From: Micromonospora siamensis
GTDB lineage: Bacteria > Actinomycetota > Actinomycetes > Mycobacteriales > Micromonosporaceae
NCBI RefSeq assembly: GCF_900090305.1
Contig: NZ_LT607751.1
Location: 4,464,001 to 4,528,000 of the forward strand
DNA: 64,000 nucleotides
Reading direction: 5' to 3'
The notes below the pieces were generated by a model that ran no database searches, was not told where the DNA came from, and saw only the letters and a program-made list of their open reading frames with translations. The position numbers were made by a program, and so were the translations under genes. This document shows, piece by piece, positions 46,764-56,491 of the stretch (the first letter of the stretch is position 1; each line of letters starts with the position of its first letter).

Positions 46764-48220
46764 GACCCGTCCACCCCCCGCACCGAACCGGCCCGCGCGG
46801 CGCCGAGCAGGAAGTCGGCCACGCTCGGCTCGACCAGCGGATCGATCCCGGACAGCTCGGCGAAGGCGTGCGAATCCCCGGCCCCGAGGGCGCAGGGGGC
46901 GAGGCCCATCGCGGTGGCGACCAGGTACATCTGGTGGGTCAGCACTCCGGCGTCCTTGAGAATCATCGCGTAGCTCATCCCTTCGTACTTCCACATCAGT
47001 CGCTGCACGCGGGCGGTGACCACCAGGACCGTCTGCGGCAGCCGGGGCATGGCCCCGGCGGCCCGCGCGTACCCGAGCAGCCGGTCGGCAGCCGGGCCCC
47101 AGCCGGCGACCGGCTCCAGCCGGTGCTCGACCGGGTCGTAGTGGTAGAGCCCCCGGTCGAGCCCGGAGCAGCGCGCGACCAGCGGATAGATCTCCAGTTC
47201 GTAGACCCCGCCGCCGCCCGGGTAGGGCCGGTGCCCGACCTCCTGCCCGCCCGCCTCGCCGGCCACGGTGGTGTGCTGCGACCGGTACAGGAACTCCGCC
47301 AGCCGTTCCCGGGTCAGCGGGTCCGCGTCGTCGTGCTCGCGCACGCTGCGCCGATCCGCGACGACCTGACCGAACGGCGGGTCGGCCTTGACGACGGTGG
47401 CCAGGTCCGGCAGCGGCAGCTCGATCGCCCGGTCGCCGTCGTAGCGGCGGCGCAGCGGCTGCGGTGGGAACCGGTCGCGCAGCCGGTAGGTGCCGCCGAC
47501 CGGCAGGACGTGCCACCCGGCGCGGGAACGCTGGTGCAGCCGCAGTTCCTCGGGTGACCAGTACGCCAGCGGCGCCTGCTCGTGTTCCGCCTCGTGCTCC
47601 GCCCCGGTCACCAGGATCCGCGCCGTGACCAGCTCGTCGAGCACCCGCGCGGCGGCCTCCGGGCCGACGGCGAGGGTACGGGCGACCGCCTCAACCCCGA
47701 CGCCCCGGGCGGCGGCGGCCAGCACGGCGGCCAGCACGGCGTCGACGCAACCGACCGTGAGCGTGCTCAACGACGACGCGGCGACGAGCCGGTCCCGCTC
47801 GGGCCGTAGGGCGACGAACCGGGACAGCCGGTACGACACGTCCGGGGTGTGCGTACGGGTCTCCGGCAGGCTGCCCCGGCCGAGTCCGGTGGGCAGCAGG
47901 TCGAGCAGCGGCCGGTCGCCGACCTGGACCCGGCGGTCCAGCCAGGAGTGCGCGACGAGCCGCCGCAGCAGCAGCTGGGCCGGCAGGACCCGGTTCTCCC
48001 CCTCCAGGCCCATCACCAGCCGGCCCACCTCCACGTCGCTGACCCAGCCGGCGGCCAGCCGCAGCAGCAGCGCCCGGCGGCCCATGCCCGGCTGCTCCAG
48101 GGCGAGCTGGAAGCGGGTCTGCCGCAGGCTCAACGACCCGTCCTCGCCGTGGCGCAGCTCCGCGTCACGGCGCAGCCGGTACAGCTCCTGCACCGGCGGG
48201 CCGGTCAGCGCGCCGCTCAC
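46760..48220 (-). CDS. SagB-type FMN-dependent azoline dehydrogenase
   Basis: A 486-residue enzyme that oxidises thiazolines and oxazolines to thiazoles and oxazoles. The C-terminal nitroreductase-fold half contains RRSVREHDDADPLTRERLAEFLY, the SagB/ThcOx-type YPGGGGVYELEIYPLV block, LYHYDPVEHRLEPV and MYLVATAMGLAPCALG. The N-terminal about 250 residues form the extra domain common in SagB proteins. It lies between the fused E1-like/YcaO protein and the export genes, consistent with an azole-forming RiPP pathway acting on the seven-Cys precursor. The start is GTG at 48220, supported by GGAGG about six bases upstream. The stop overlaps the HlyD-like gene. Confidence 0.92.
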   Translation of the reverse strand: MSGALTGPPVQELYRLRRDAELRHGEDGSLSLRQTRFQLALEQPGMGRRALLLRLAAGWVSDVEVGRLVMGLEGENRVLPAQLLLRRLVAHSWLDRRVQVGDRPLLDLLPTGLGRGSLPETRTHTPDVSYRLSRFVALRPERDRLVAASSLSTLTVGCVDAVLAAVLAAAARGVGVEAVARTLAVGPEAAARVLDELVTARILVTGAEHEAEHEQAPLAYWSPEELRLHQRSRAGWHVLPVGGTYRLRDRFPPQPLRRRYDGDRAIELPLPDLATVVKADPPFGQVVADRRSVREHDDADPLTRERLAEFLYRSQHTTVAGEAGGQEVGHRPYPGGGGVYELEIYPLVARCSGLDRGLYHYDPVEHRLEPVAGWGPAADRLLGYARAAGAMPRLPQTVLVVTARVQRLMWKYEGMSYAMILKDAGVLTHQMYLVATAMGLAPCALGAGDSHAFAELSGIDPLVEPSVADFLLGAARAGSVRGVDGS

Positions 48221-48302
48221 GGCGCCCTCCGGCCGACCGGATCCACCATCGTGGTCATCGGCACATCCCTCCCCCGATCCCGGCCCGCGCCGGGACCGGC
48301 GG

Positions 48303-50579
48303 CTAGAAGAAGACGTTCAGCGGATTGGCCGACGTCTCGTCGGCGGCCAGCGGCCCACGGCCGAGCCGCCGCGGCACCTCCCACAACCGGCCGGGGCCCA
48401 GCCGCCGCCAGAAGTGGCGCAGCCCCGGCACCACGACCTTCACCACCGCCAGGTCGATGTCCGGTCGGGACTGGTCGACGACGATCACCTCCAGGCCGGC
48501 CTGCTCGGCCCGACGTACGCACTCGCGCACGTCGTCACCGACGTCGCCGGTGGTCGACGACGGATGGTCCGTGAGGGTGCGCGCCGGCCGGGTCGGGTCC
48601 GGGGTCAGCCAGGGCTGCTCGGCGACCCGTACCGTGCCGAACCAGCGGGCGCTGTCCGGGTCGTCGATGCCGTACCGGTTGCGGCCGGAGGTGGGGCCGG
48701 GCACGGCGGGCAGGAACTGGTTCACCTCGGTGAGCGCCCGGGTCAGCGCGACGCGGGCGTCCAGGTGCGCGCCGAAGCCGACCAGCACGTCCTCCGCCGG
48801 GCCGCCGGTGCGCCGGGACACCGCGGCGAACGCGGGCACACCGAGGTCGGCGGTGAGGTCGAGGGCCCACAGCTCGCGGCCGAGGGCGGTGGCGTGGTGG
48901 TCGACGCAGGCGGCCAGCCACGGGTCGGCGAACGAGGCGAGGTCCACGCCGGGCAGCCGGGAGCGGTGGTACCACCACAGGGCCACGCTGTCGCGCTCGA
49001 CGAGTTCGCAGAAGCCCTGCAGGATCGCCTCGGCGACGGTACCGCCGGCGGCGCAGCCGTTCGAGTCGGCCGAGCACACGCCCAGCCCGGTCAGCTCCGG
49101 GTGCCCGTACCAGCAGTAGGCGGCGGGCAGCTCGCGGGTGGTCTGGCGGGTCAGCGACCAGCCCGTGGTCCAGTCCAGCTCCACGTCGTCGTCCAGCGGG
49201 CGGGGCACCCGGTGCAGGTGGCCGAGGTCGGCGTTGAGCCGGTCCCGGTCGGCGTACTGCCGGTCGGAGAAGAGCAGCAGCTCGCGCAGGTGCACCGCCC
49301 GGTCCGGCCCGAGCTGCCGGTACGTCGCCCGGTGCACCGGTCGGTCGCCGCGCCACACCCCGCAGTAGCGCTCCACCGCCTCCCCGATGGCGCTCATCCG
49401 GGCCTGCAGGTCGGTACGGCCCTTGCCGCCGCTCTGGCCCCGCAGGTTGCGGCGCAGGCCGGACACCTGCCGGGGCTGGGCGAAGTTGTGTCCCGCCGAG
49501 TAGGTGTGGGTGATCCCGTTGTCGGTCGCCTCCAGCGGGGTCAACCGGCTCACCACGCCCAGGTAGCGGCTGACGTGGTGGGCCAGCGACGCGTACCTCT
49601 CGGCGGGGTCCCGGGTGCGGGAGTCGCCGGCCCGGCTGGGCTGCGCGCCGCTGGGCGGCAGCTCGATCCGCGGGTCGGCCTTGCCGACCAGGTCCGGGTC
49701 GCCGCAGGCGGGGCACTGCGGTTGGCGTACCAGGTGGTGGCTCTCCATGCTCAGGTCGCGGGTGTCGAGGGCGACCATCCGGCCGGTGAGCCGCGGTGAC
49801 TCACCGCGCAGGGCGAGCACCGCCAGTTCGGTGGCGAGCAGCCCGGCGACGACGGTCGCCAGTCCCGGCAGCACCGCCCGGTCGGGCTGCGGCACCGGGC
49901 CGGGCAGATCCTGACCACCGAGGAAGGCGTTCACCTGCTCGTTGTCCTGCCAGCGTTGCCGCAGGCAGGCCCAGCAGCCGGTCCGGCCCGGCATCAGGTG
50001 CGGTCCGACCAGGAGGACGTTGCCGTGCGGCCGGGCCAGTGTCCACGGGCGTCCGGTGGCCAGGTGACGGGCGTTGAGCCGGGCCAGCCCGGGGTCCAGC
50101 ATGGACGACGGCAGCACCAGGACGGGGTCGGCGGCCCGCTCGGGCGGCGGGTCGTCCGGCCCGACGACCGTCACGGTGAGCCCCAGGGCCCGCAGCGCGG
50201 CGGCGGTCTCGGTGACCCGGGGGGCACCCAGGTCCACCATGGTGACCGCGCCTCCGGCCAGCCACCGGCTGCCGGCCCCGGGCGGGACACCCCGGGCGTC
50301 CCAGCCAGCGGCCTCGGCCGCCGGGGTGCCGGCCGGACCGGACACCAGCAGGCCGTGGCCCCGCAGCCGGGCCAACGCGGCGGCCACCGCGGCGACCGGG
50401 TGCCGGTCCGCCAGCCGGGCCAGCACGTCGGACAGCGGGGCGACGCCGTCGAGCAGGTCGGCCAGGTCGGCCGCCACCGGGTCGTCGACGAGCAGGCTGC
50501 GGGTCTCACCGAGGACGACGAGCGGGCCGTCGGGCAACCGCACCGGCACGTAGTCCGAGCGGAAACGCGGATGCCACAT
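48303..50579 (-). CDS. Fused E1-like leader-binding protein / YcaO azoline cyclodehydratase
   Basis: A 758-residue TOMM cyclodehydratase. Residues 1-85 look like a winged-helix leader-recognition domain. The E1-like region (about 85-330) carries paired CxxC zinc motifs (GCWACLRQRW and QCPACGDPDL). The C-terminal YcaO half has the ATP-binding blocks ARMSAIGEAVERYCGVWRG, SNGCAAGGTVAEAILQGFCELVERDSVALWW and VALTRALTEVNQFLPA, and ends in NPLNVFF. It would convert Cys, Ser and Thr of a bound precursor into azolines using ATP. It differs clearly from the stand-alone YcaO at 37.5-38.7 kb, giving the locus two YcaO types. It is followed by the SagB gene after 82 bp. Confidence 0.94.
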   Translation of the reverse strand: MWHPRFRSDYVPVRLPDGPLVVLGETRSLLVDDPVAADLADLLDGVAPLSDVLARLADRHPVAAVAAALARLRGHGLLVSGPAGTPAAEAAGWDARGVPPGAGSRWLAGGAVTMVDLGAPRVTETAAALRALGLTVTVVGPDDPPPERAADPVLVLPSSMLDPGLARLNARHLATGRPWTLARPHGNVLLVGPHLMPGRTGCWACLRQRWQDNEQVNAFLGGQDLPGPVPQPDRAVLPGLATVVAGLLATELAVLALRGESPRLTGRMVALDTRDLSMESHHLVRQPQCPACGDPDLVGKADPRIELPPSGAQPSRAGDSRTRDPAERYASLAHHVSRYLGVVSRLTPLEATDNGITHTYSAGHNFAQPRQVSGLRRNLRGQSGGKGRTDLQARMSAIGEAVERYCGVWRGDRPVHRATYRQLGPDRAVHLRELLLFSDRQYADRDRLNADLGHLHRVPRPLDDDVELDWTTGWSLTRQTTRELPAAYCWYGHPELTGLGVCSADSNGCAAGGTVAEAILQGFCELVERDSVALWWYHRSRLPGVDLASFADPWLAACVDHHATALGRELWALDLTADLGVPAFAAVSRRTGGPAEDVLVGFGAHLDARVALTRALTEVNQFLPAVPGPTSGRNRYGIDDPDSARWFGTVRVAEQPWLTPDPTRPARTLTDHPSSTTGDVGDDVRECVRRAEQAGLEVIVVDQSRPDIDLAVVKVVVPGLRHFWRRLGPGRLWEVPRRLGRGPLAADETSANPLNVFF

Positions 50580-50720
50580 GGTTCCTCCCGACCCGGAACG
50601 GACCGGCCGGCGCCGACCCTGGTCCTGACTGCTGCCATCGTCGCGTTCCGGGCCCGTGGACCCCGAGTGATGCCACCGGTTTCAGCCGTCGGCGCGCCGG
50701 CCGGACGACCGACGGCACGC

Positions 50721-51737
50721 TCAGCCGGCGGTGGCCGTCAACGCGGCGTCGTTGAGGCCGAGCACCGTGGTGCCGGCGGTCTGCGTCGGCACCAGCAGCA
50801 GGAAGGTCTGCACCCGGGTCACCCGGATCGCCTTGCCGCTCAACGCCGTACGTTGGCCGGTGGCGATCAGGTCCGGGCTCTGCGGCGTCATGCTCACGGT
50901 GGCCGGGCCGCCGGGCGCGGGGCTCAGCGTGTCGGTGGCGTGGACGGTCAGGAAGGTCAGCGTGCCGGCCGGCACCGTGACGGCGCAGTCCGACCACTCC
51001 GCCCGGTCCATCGTCCGCTTCACCGCGGCCCCGAACCCCGCCAGCTGCTGCCCGTAGATCTCCCAACCACCGGCGAACTGGTTGTCCAGCAGCGGGCTCG
51101 ACGCGACCAACGAGCGGTTGCTCGTCGTCGAGCCGATGCTGCGGGCGAAGACCTCGGCGGCGAGTGCGCGCCGACTGGTCTCGTCCAGGGCGGTGCCGCC
51201 GGGGGTCGCGGGCCGGCCGCCGATGCTCCGGACGGCCACCAGGGCGGGTTGGGAGACCTGCACGTTGTGGCTGAGCTTCCACTGCCCGTCGGGCCCGAGC
51301 GCGAACTGGCTCACGTCGGTGGGCGCGAGCTCCGCACCGGTCAGCCGGAGCGTGGCGGTGGCGAGGAAGCACGTCGGGTCGCCCGGCGGCACCGCGAAAA
51401 CCGGGTTGACGTGCTGGAACGCCGGCTGCGGGCGCTGGTTGTGGGTGGCCCGCCGGACCGCGGCGATGCTCAGGTTCAGCGAGGGAGGCGCCTCCTGGGT
51501 ACGCAGCGCCTCGATGTCCCCGGCGACGGAGGCGGCGGAATCGGCCTGGTCGAAGGCGGTGAGCACCAGGGCGGCCCGCTCCACGCCGAAGGCGGCCGAG
51601 GTGTCGGGCGCGGGGGTGGCCGCGTCGACCGGCTGACCGCCGCAGCCCGCCAGCGCCAGCAGCGTCGCCGCGGTGGCCACGGATGACGTCATCGGCGCGG
51701 GTCCGCGCCGTCCCCGCACGGATCTTCTGCCCGACAT
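50721..51737 (-). CDS. Putative lipoprotein in the RiPP operon
   Basis: A 338-residue protein with a lipoprotein signal: an Arg-rich n-region (SGRRSVRGRRG), hydrophobic VATAATLLALA and the lipobox LAGC, so it should be anchored outside the membrane. The rest is soluble, with two further Cys (PTCF, SDCAV) that could form a disulfide. I recognise no family. The ATG follows GGAGG by five bases. It lies 141 bp upstream of the cyclodehydratase gene on the same strand and may be co-transcribed. A role in immunity or secretion is possible from location only. Confidence 0.75.
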   Translation of the reverse strand: MSGRRSVRGRRGPAPMTSSVATAATLLALAGCGGQPVDAATPAPDTSAAFGVERAALVLTAFDQADSAASVAGDIEALRTQEAPPSLNLSIAAVRRATHNQRPQPAFQHVNPVFAVPPGDPTCFLATATLRLTGAELAPTDVSQFALGPDGQWKLSHNVQVSQPALVAVRSIGGRPATPGGTALDETSRRALAAEVFARSIGSTTSNRSLVASSPLLDNQFAGGWEIYGQQLAGFGAAVKRTMDRAEWSDCAVTVPAGTLTFLTVHATDTLSPAPGGPATVSMTPQSPDLIATGQRTALSGKAIRVTRVQTFLLLVPTQTAGTTVLGLNDAALTATAG

Positions 51738-51887
51738 CTCGTCCTCCGTCCACCGCCGGCCGCGGGAATCGCGCCCGATGCAGTCGAGTATGTGAGCCGG
51801 GGTGGGGCCGCGCCGGTGGCGGTGCGGCCTCGTGCTCTGCCCCGCCCGGGCGTTACGTGCGCCGATGTCATCGGGCCGCGGCCGGTG

Positions 51888-54797
51888 TCACCGATCCGTG
51901 TCATCGAGCCGGGCGACCCAGGCGACCAGACCCGACCGGGAGGCGACACCCGCCTTGCGGTAGATCCGGGTCAGGTGTGCCTCGACGGTGCGTGGGCTGA
52001 TGTTCAGTTGCCGGCCGATCAGCCGGCTGGTCGCCCCGGTCGCGGTCAACCGGGCGATGTGCCACTCCCGGTCGGTCAGGGTGGCGACCACCCGCGGATC
52101 GACGGGCCGGGCCAGTCGCAATGCGACCCGTTCCGTGCCGCACCACTCGGCCAGTTCCAGCGCCTGCCGGCGGGCCCGGGCGGCCGGCCCGGCCCGGCCG
52201 GCGGTCTCGGCGGCGCGGGTCAACGAGACCAGCGCCAGACTCCGCCGCAGCACCATCCCACCGGCCCGGAACAGCTCGACGGCCGCCTCCAGGTGCGGCA
52301 GCGCCGCCGCCGCCTCGCCGCGGGCCAGCAGCACCTCGCCGTACGCCGACTCGGCGAAGCCGCGCTGGCCGGGGAGGTCGATCCGTTCCGCCTCGGCCAG
52401 CGCCAACCGCGCCTGGCGTTCCGCGTCGGCCGGGTCGCCGGTGGCGAGGGCGGCCGCGCAGAGCAACTCGAACCACATGGGACGCAGGGTGGCCTGCAGA
52501 CGGTCCAGCTGAGCGCCGCCGCCCGCCTCGCGTACCAGTTCCACGCAGGTCGTGGGATCCCCGGCCAGCAGGGCCGCGGTCGCCAGCGCGGTGGCGGCGG
52601 TGCGGCCGCACCAGGTGGTGAGATCGGTGGTGAGCTCGACCGCGCTACGCGCCAACGCCACCGCCCGCTCGTCGTCGCGCAGGCCGCCGCGCCACGCCGT
52701 CGCCTCCGCCTCGAAGGCCAGGGCGAAGCTCAGCAGGTCACGGCTGCCGATCCGGCGGGCGACGATGCCCGCCTCGGTGGCCAGTTCGATGGCGGTGACG
52801 AGCCGGCCGGTGTGGTACGCCACCCGACTGCGGCCGAGCAGCAGTTGGCACAGTCCATCGTCCCGGTGGGCCGCCCGGACGAGCGTCAGGCCGCGGTCGA
52901 GGTGCCGCACCGCGTCGGCCGGCCGTTCCAGGTGCAGCTCGGTCAGGCCCAGCGCGGCCAGGCAGTCGGGGTTGTCGCGGACGTCCCCGTCGGGCAGCGC
53001 GTCGACGATCCGGCTGGCGCCGGTGAGCAGGTCTCGGGCCAGGTCGAGCGCGCCGTCGTGCGTCGCGGCGAGGCTCCGGACGGCCAGCAGCCCGGCCCGT
53101 TCCACCCCGGACCGGGCCGGGTCGACGGATCCGTCGGGCGGCGGTCCGGCCGGGGCGTCGATGAGCACGTCGGCTGGCGCGGCGGCGATCCGTCCGGCCA
53201 GGATGCCGGCGGCCCCAAGCTCGGTGGCGAGGCGGTAGCCACTGGCCGGCCCGACGTCGCCCGGCAGGCCGGCCAGTTCGCGGCGGCTGATCGCCTGCGC
53301 CTCGGCGTAGTTGCCGAGCAGCCGCTCCGTCCGGGCCCAGAGGGCGACCGCCTGGGCTCGCCGTCCCTCCCGGTCGGTGGGGAAGAGCGGCACGATCTCC
53401 TGGAGCAGCGCCCTGCTCTCGGCCAGGTTGCCGGCCTCGCCGGTGATCCGGGCGAGCGTCAGGGAGACGTCGCGCCGACGCTGGGTGGCGGCAGCGGTGG
53501 GTCGCAGGGCCCGCAGGGCCAGCCGCAGCCAGCGGATGGCCAGCTCCGGCGCCTCGCGGTAGATGTCCTGGGCGGCCCGGGAGAGCACGTCGACGCAACG
53601 CTCGACCCAGCGGCCGTGCGGCAGGCCGAGCAGGCGCTCCGCGTAGCGGGCCTGGTCCGCCGGGGGCGCGCCGCGATCGACCAGCGCCGTCAACGCGCGC
53701 CCGTACGCCTCCGCGCGCCACGCCGGGTCGGTGTCCTGGGCCACCGCCATCCGCAACACCGGATGCCGGAAGGCGAACCGCCCGCCGCCCGGCACGTGGC
53801 GGATCAGGTCCCGGCGGGCCAGCCGCCACCCGGCTTCGGCCGCCAGCGTGGCCGGGACCTGGGCGACCGTGGCGAGCAGGTCGGCGTCGAAGGGTCCGTC
53901 GAGGACTGCCCCGGCCCGCAGGCAGGCCAGGTCGACCGGCGGCAGGGACACCCACTCCCGGCGCAGCGCCGCCAGCGCGGAGGCGGTGATCGGCCCCTCC
54001 GGCGGGTCGCCGCAGTCCGGGACGGTTTCGGGCGCGCCACCCGGCAGCGCCGTCAGGTAGCCGGGGTTGCCGCCGCTCAGCGCGTGCCGCGCGGGCAGTT
54101 CCGCCGGGTCGAGCGACGGCTGCAGCAGGGTGACCTCGGCGAGGCTGAGCGGGCCGAGCTCGATCCGTTCGAGGGCCGGCGGCTCGGCGTCGGCGCGCTC
54201 GCCGGGTGGCCCGAACGGCATCGGGACGGCCATCTGTCGCGGCCGGTAGACCAGCATCAGCAGCAACGGGGCCGGCACCGGATAGCGCAGCAGGTGGGCG
54301 ATCAGGCCGATGGAGGAGGCGTCGGCCCAGTGCAGGTCGTCCAGGACCAGCACCAGGCCGTCGCGGGCGGCCAGCCCGATCAGCCGGCGCGCCGACTGGT
54401 AGAGCCGGAAGCGCCGGGCGTCCGACGCTCGCACGGGCGACGGCGCCGGCGGCACGGTCGGCTCCGGGTCGGTCCAGACCTCCCCGGTCAGCCGCCCGCT
54501 GCGCAGGCCAGGGCGTGGTGAGCGTCCGCTCGACAGGGCGTGCCGGAACACGTGGAAGGGGACGCCGCGCTCGTCCGGCGCGCAACTGCCGACGGCCCGG
54601 GGAACGGCGGGCGCGCACTGTCGCAGGGCCTCGTGGACGAACCGGGTCTTGCCGATCCCCGGCTCCCCCACCACCTCGCAGACCAGTTGCCGGCCACCGG
54701 CCAGCGCGGCGGCATGGGCTCTCGCGACCCGCGCCAACTGCGGTCGTCGCCCGATGAAACACGGGCCCGTGGGGGAATTCTCCAGCTCGGATGTCAT
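51888..54797 (-). CDS. LuxR-family regulator with AAA-type ATPase (LAL type)
   Basis: A 969-residue regulator. An N-terminal NTPase has Walker A GEPGIGKT (44-51) and Walker B LVLVLDDLHWAD (about 150). A long helical TPR-like middle follows, and the C-terminal LuxR helix-turn-helix is at about 905-965 (LTDREWHIARLTATGATSRLIGRQLNISPRTVEAHLTRIYRKAGV). LAL regulators are common pathway-specific activators in actinomycete clusters. The open frame continues upstream to 55016, but ATG at 54797 starts a normal LAL N terminus (FIGRRPQLARV), so I place it there. It faces the same way as the RiPP operon and could activate it or block 3. Confidence 0.93.
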   Translation of the reverse strand: MTSELENSPTGPCFIGRRPQLARVARAHAAALAGGRQLVCEVVGEPGIGKTRFVHEALRQCAPAVPRAVGSCAPDERGVPFHVFRHALSSGRSPRPGLRSGRLTGEVWTDPEPTVPPAPSPVRASDARRFRLYQSARRLIGLAARDGLVLVLDDLHWADASSIGLIAHLLRYPVPAPLLLMLVYRPRQMAVPMPFGPPGERADAEPPALERIELGPLSLAEVTLLQPSLDPAELPARHALSGGNPGYLTALPGGAPETVPDCGDPPEGPITASALAALRREWVSLPPVDLACLRAGAVLDGPFDADLLATVAQVPATLAAEAGWRLARRDLIRHVPGGGRFAFRHPVLRMAVAQDTDPAWRAEAYGRALTALVDRGAPPADQARYAERLLGLPHGRWVERCVDVLSRAAQDIYREAPELAIRWLRLALRALRPTAAATQRRRDVSLTLARITGEAGNLAESRALLQEIVPLFPTDREGRRAQAVALWARTERLLGNYAEAQAISRRELAGLPGDVGPASGYRLATELGAAGILAGRIAAAPADVLIDAPAGPPPDGSVDPARSGVERAGLLAVRSLAATHDGALDLARDLLTGASRIVDALPDGDVRDNPDCLAALGLTELHLERPADAVRHLDRGLTLVRAAHRDDGLCQLLLGRSRVAYHTGRLVTAIELATEAGIVARRIGSRDLLSFALAFEAEATAWRGGLRDDERAVALARSAVELTTDLTTWCGRTAATALATAALLAGDPTTCVELVREAGGGAQLDRLQATLRPMWFELLCAAALATGDPADAERQARLALAEAERIDLPGQRGFAESAYGEVLLARGEAAAALPHLEAAVELFRAGGMVLRRSLALVSLTRAAETAGRAGPAARARRQALELAEWCGTERVALRLARPVDPRVVATLTDREWHIARLTATGATSRLIGRQLNISPRTVEAHLTRIYRKAGVASRSGLVAWVARLDDTDR

Positions 54798-55830
54798 CAC
54801 ACAGATCAGACGCTTCCGACACACTCCAATAGGGAATGCCGGCACTATACCGGGGGACGGGCAAAGGTCGTAACAATCGACTCGTCGCATGACGAAATCG
54901 CAGGCCCGGCGGGTGGGGGGTGACGCTCTCGGGCATCCCGCCCACACCCACAGATACCGTCCGGTCACGGAAAGGCGCAGTGATTCGTACAAAATAGGAT
55001 GAAGACCCCGACACATGTACGTCTTCCCAGCTCACCGCCGCGCGGCCACCCTCTGGCGGAACGGCGGGACTTTCCCGCGGCCGGCGCTCGCGTGGTGACG
55101 CCGACAAGGAGAGCCGGAAATACGTTTCCGAGACTGCCGAAACTCACGGGAGAGACAGCGCTTCCACTATCCACGGCATCCATTGCAGTCAAGACGAAAA
55201 TTGATGAATGGCACCGTATGGATGACTACGACCACCCGGACCGCAGCCGTTCCCGCCCGGCCCGCGCCAGCACTCGGCCGGACGGTGGGCGGGCAGCCGG
55301 GTCGGCGGAGGACGGTCCACACGAACGGACAGGCGTTCTCGGGCCGACGGTGGAGAGCGACGCCGGGGCGGCACCGAGCCACACCGATCAGCGGTTGCCG
55401 AGCCGGACGAGCCGGTCGGCGGGCGCTGCGCTCACCGGTCGTCGTAGCGCTCCACCCAGGGCCGCTCCTTCGGCCGGTGACCCCCGGCTTGCAACCGGCG
55501 AACGGGCCGTCCGGGCTGCGCAGCGTGCCCATGGTCGGCCACAGGTGATACGGCCCGCCGCATCCGCACGCGTCGCCCTCCCCTGTCCTTCGCCACCATC
55601 ATCCTGCCGTCCCGGCTCACTACGGACCGAGCAGCCGGCGGTTCAACGACGATCGGGACCGGATCGCGGACCGGTGCCGACCCGGTCCCCCGGCGACGCG
55701 CCGGACCAGCCGGCGGTCCCGTGGAATTTTCTCCCGGGACGGAGTCGGATCCGGGTCGACTCGTTCGTAGCAGGGTGAGGGGCGAGGACGTCCGCCCGAC
55801 CGTGACGCTCAACCACCGGAAGGTAGAGGC
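54798..55830. other. About 1 kb without a confident gene
   Basis: The right half is GC-rich but shows no consistent coding frame, and 54800-55220 is AT-richer. A minus-strand TATAGT (54849-54844), 47 bases upstream of the LuxR start, is a good candidate -10; its -35 is unclear. On the plus strand an ATG at 55222 opens MTTTTRTAAVPARPAPALG, which looks protein-like for about 20 codons and then loses character, perhaps a truncated gene start. A minus-strand fragment at 55432-55570 is described separately. The stretch looks like decayed or rearranged DNA between two clusters. Confidence 0.5.
55432..55570 (-). pseudogene. Frameshifted C-terminal fragment of an unidentified gene
   Basis: On the minus strand one frame reads GPYHLWPTMGTLRSPDGPFA and continues to about 55490; the adjacent frame then reads GHRPKERPWVERYDDR and stops at 55434-55432. 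Both halves look like ordinary protein and neither makes sense alone, which suggests a single-base frameshift in the tail of a former gene. I do not recognise the family, and nothing coherent precedes it. Confidence 0.3.
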
Positions 55831-56394
55831 ATGGCGAAACTGATCTACGTGAACAACGTGTCGCTCGATGGCTACATCGAGGACGAAAGTGGCATCTTCA
55901 GCTGGTTCCCGCTCGACGACGACGTGTTCTCGTTCACCACCGACCTCCTGCGGTCCGTGGGTACGTTCCTCTACGGGCGGCGCCTGTACGAGATGATGGC
56001 CGTCTGGGAGACCGACCCTGCCCTGGCCGCCCAGTCCGACCTCATGGCCGGCTTCGCGAGCGTCTGGCGAGCGGCGGACAAGGTCGTCTACTCCACGACC
56101 CTCACCGCGGTGCCGACGGCCGCCACCACCGTGGAGCGCCGATTCGACCCCGCCGCCGTACGGGAGCTGAAGGCCACGGCCAACAGTGACATCACGATCG
56201 GCGGCGCCGACCTGGCGGCGCAGGCCATGCGGGCCGGGCTGGTCGACGAGTGCCAGTTGTTGGTGTGGCCCGCCGCCGTCGGAGGCGGCAAACCGGGGCT
56301 GCCCACCGGGGTACGCACCGACTTCGAGCTCCTCGACGAGCGCCGATTCCAGAACGGCGTCGTCTACCTTCGTTACCGCTGCCTGGGCCAGTGA
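55831..56394 (+). CDS. Dihydrofolate reductase-family protein (RibD C-terminal-like)
   Basis: A 187-residue cytosolic protein starting MAKLIYVNNVSLDGYIEDES, with the family blocks GTFLYGRRLYEMMAVWE, DKVVYSTTL and ITIGGADLAAQAMRAGLVDECQL. These small DHFR/RibD-like reductases bind NADPH, and their physiological substrates are mostly unknown. GGAAGG lies nine bases before the ATG. It stands alone on the plus strand between blocks 2 and 3 and ends convergently with the free-standing condensation gene over a strong hairpin. Probably unrelated to either cluster. Confidence 0.85.
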   Translation: MAKLIYVNNVSLDGYIEDESGIFSWFPLDDDVFSFTTDLLRSVGTFLYGRRLYEMMAVWETDPALAAQSDLMAGFASVWRAADKVVYSTTLTAVPTAATTVERRFDPAAVRELKATANSDITIGGADLAAQAMRAGLVDECQLLVWPAAVGGGKPGLPTGVRTDFELLDERRFQNGVVYLRYRCLGQ

Positions 56395-56447
56395 CCAGGG
56401 TGGTCACCTGATCTCGACGCTGCGGCCTCCGTGACGGGGGATCGCCC

Positions 56448-56486
56448 AGCCCCCGCCCGCACGTGGGACCCGTGCGGGCGGGGGCT
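56448..56486. terminator. Strong hairpin terminator between convergent genes
   Basis: AGCCCCCGCCCGCACG (56448-56463) and CGTGCGGGCGGGGGCT (56471-56486) form a perfect 16-bp stem with a 7-base loop. It lies between the stops of the DHFR-family gene and the condensation gene and can serve both. Confidence 0.9.
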
Positions 56487-56491
56487 GATCC

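Noticed and set aside
55183..55812. Overlapping open frames on both strands as genes
   Set aside because: Arg/Pro/Gly-rich translations without family features; only short protein-like stretches remain, treated as possible relics.
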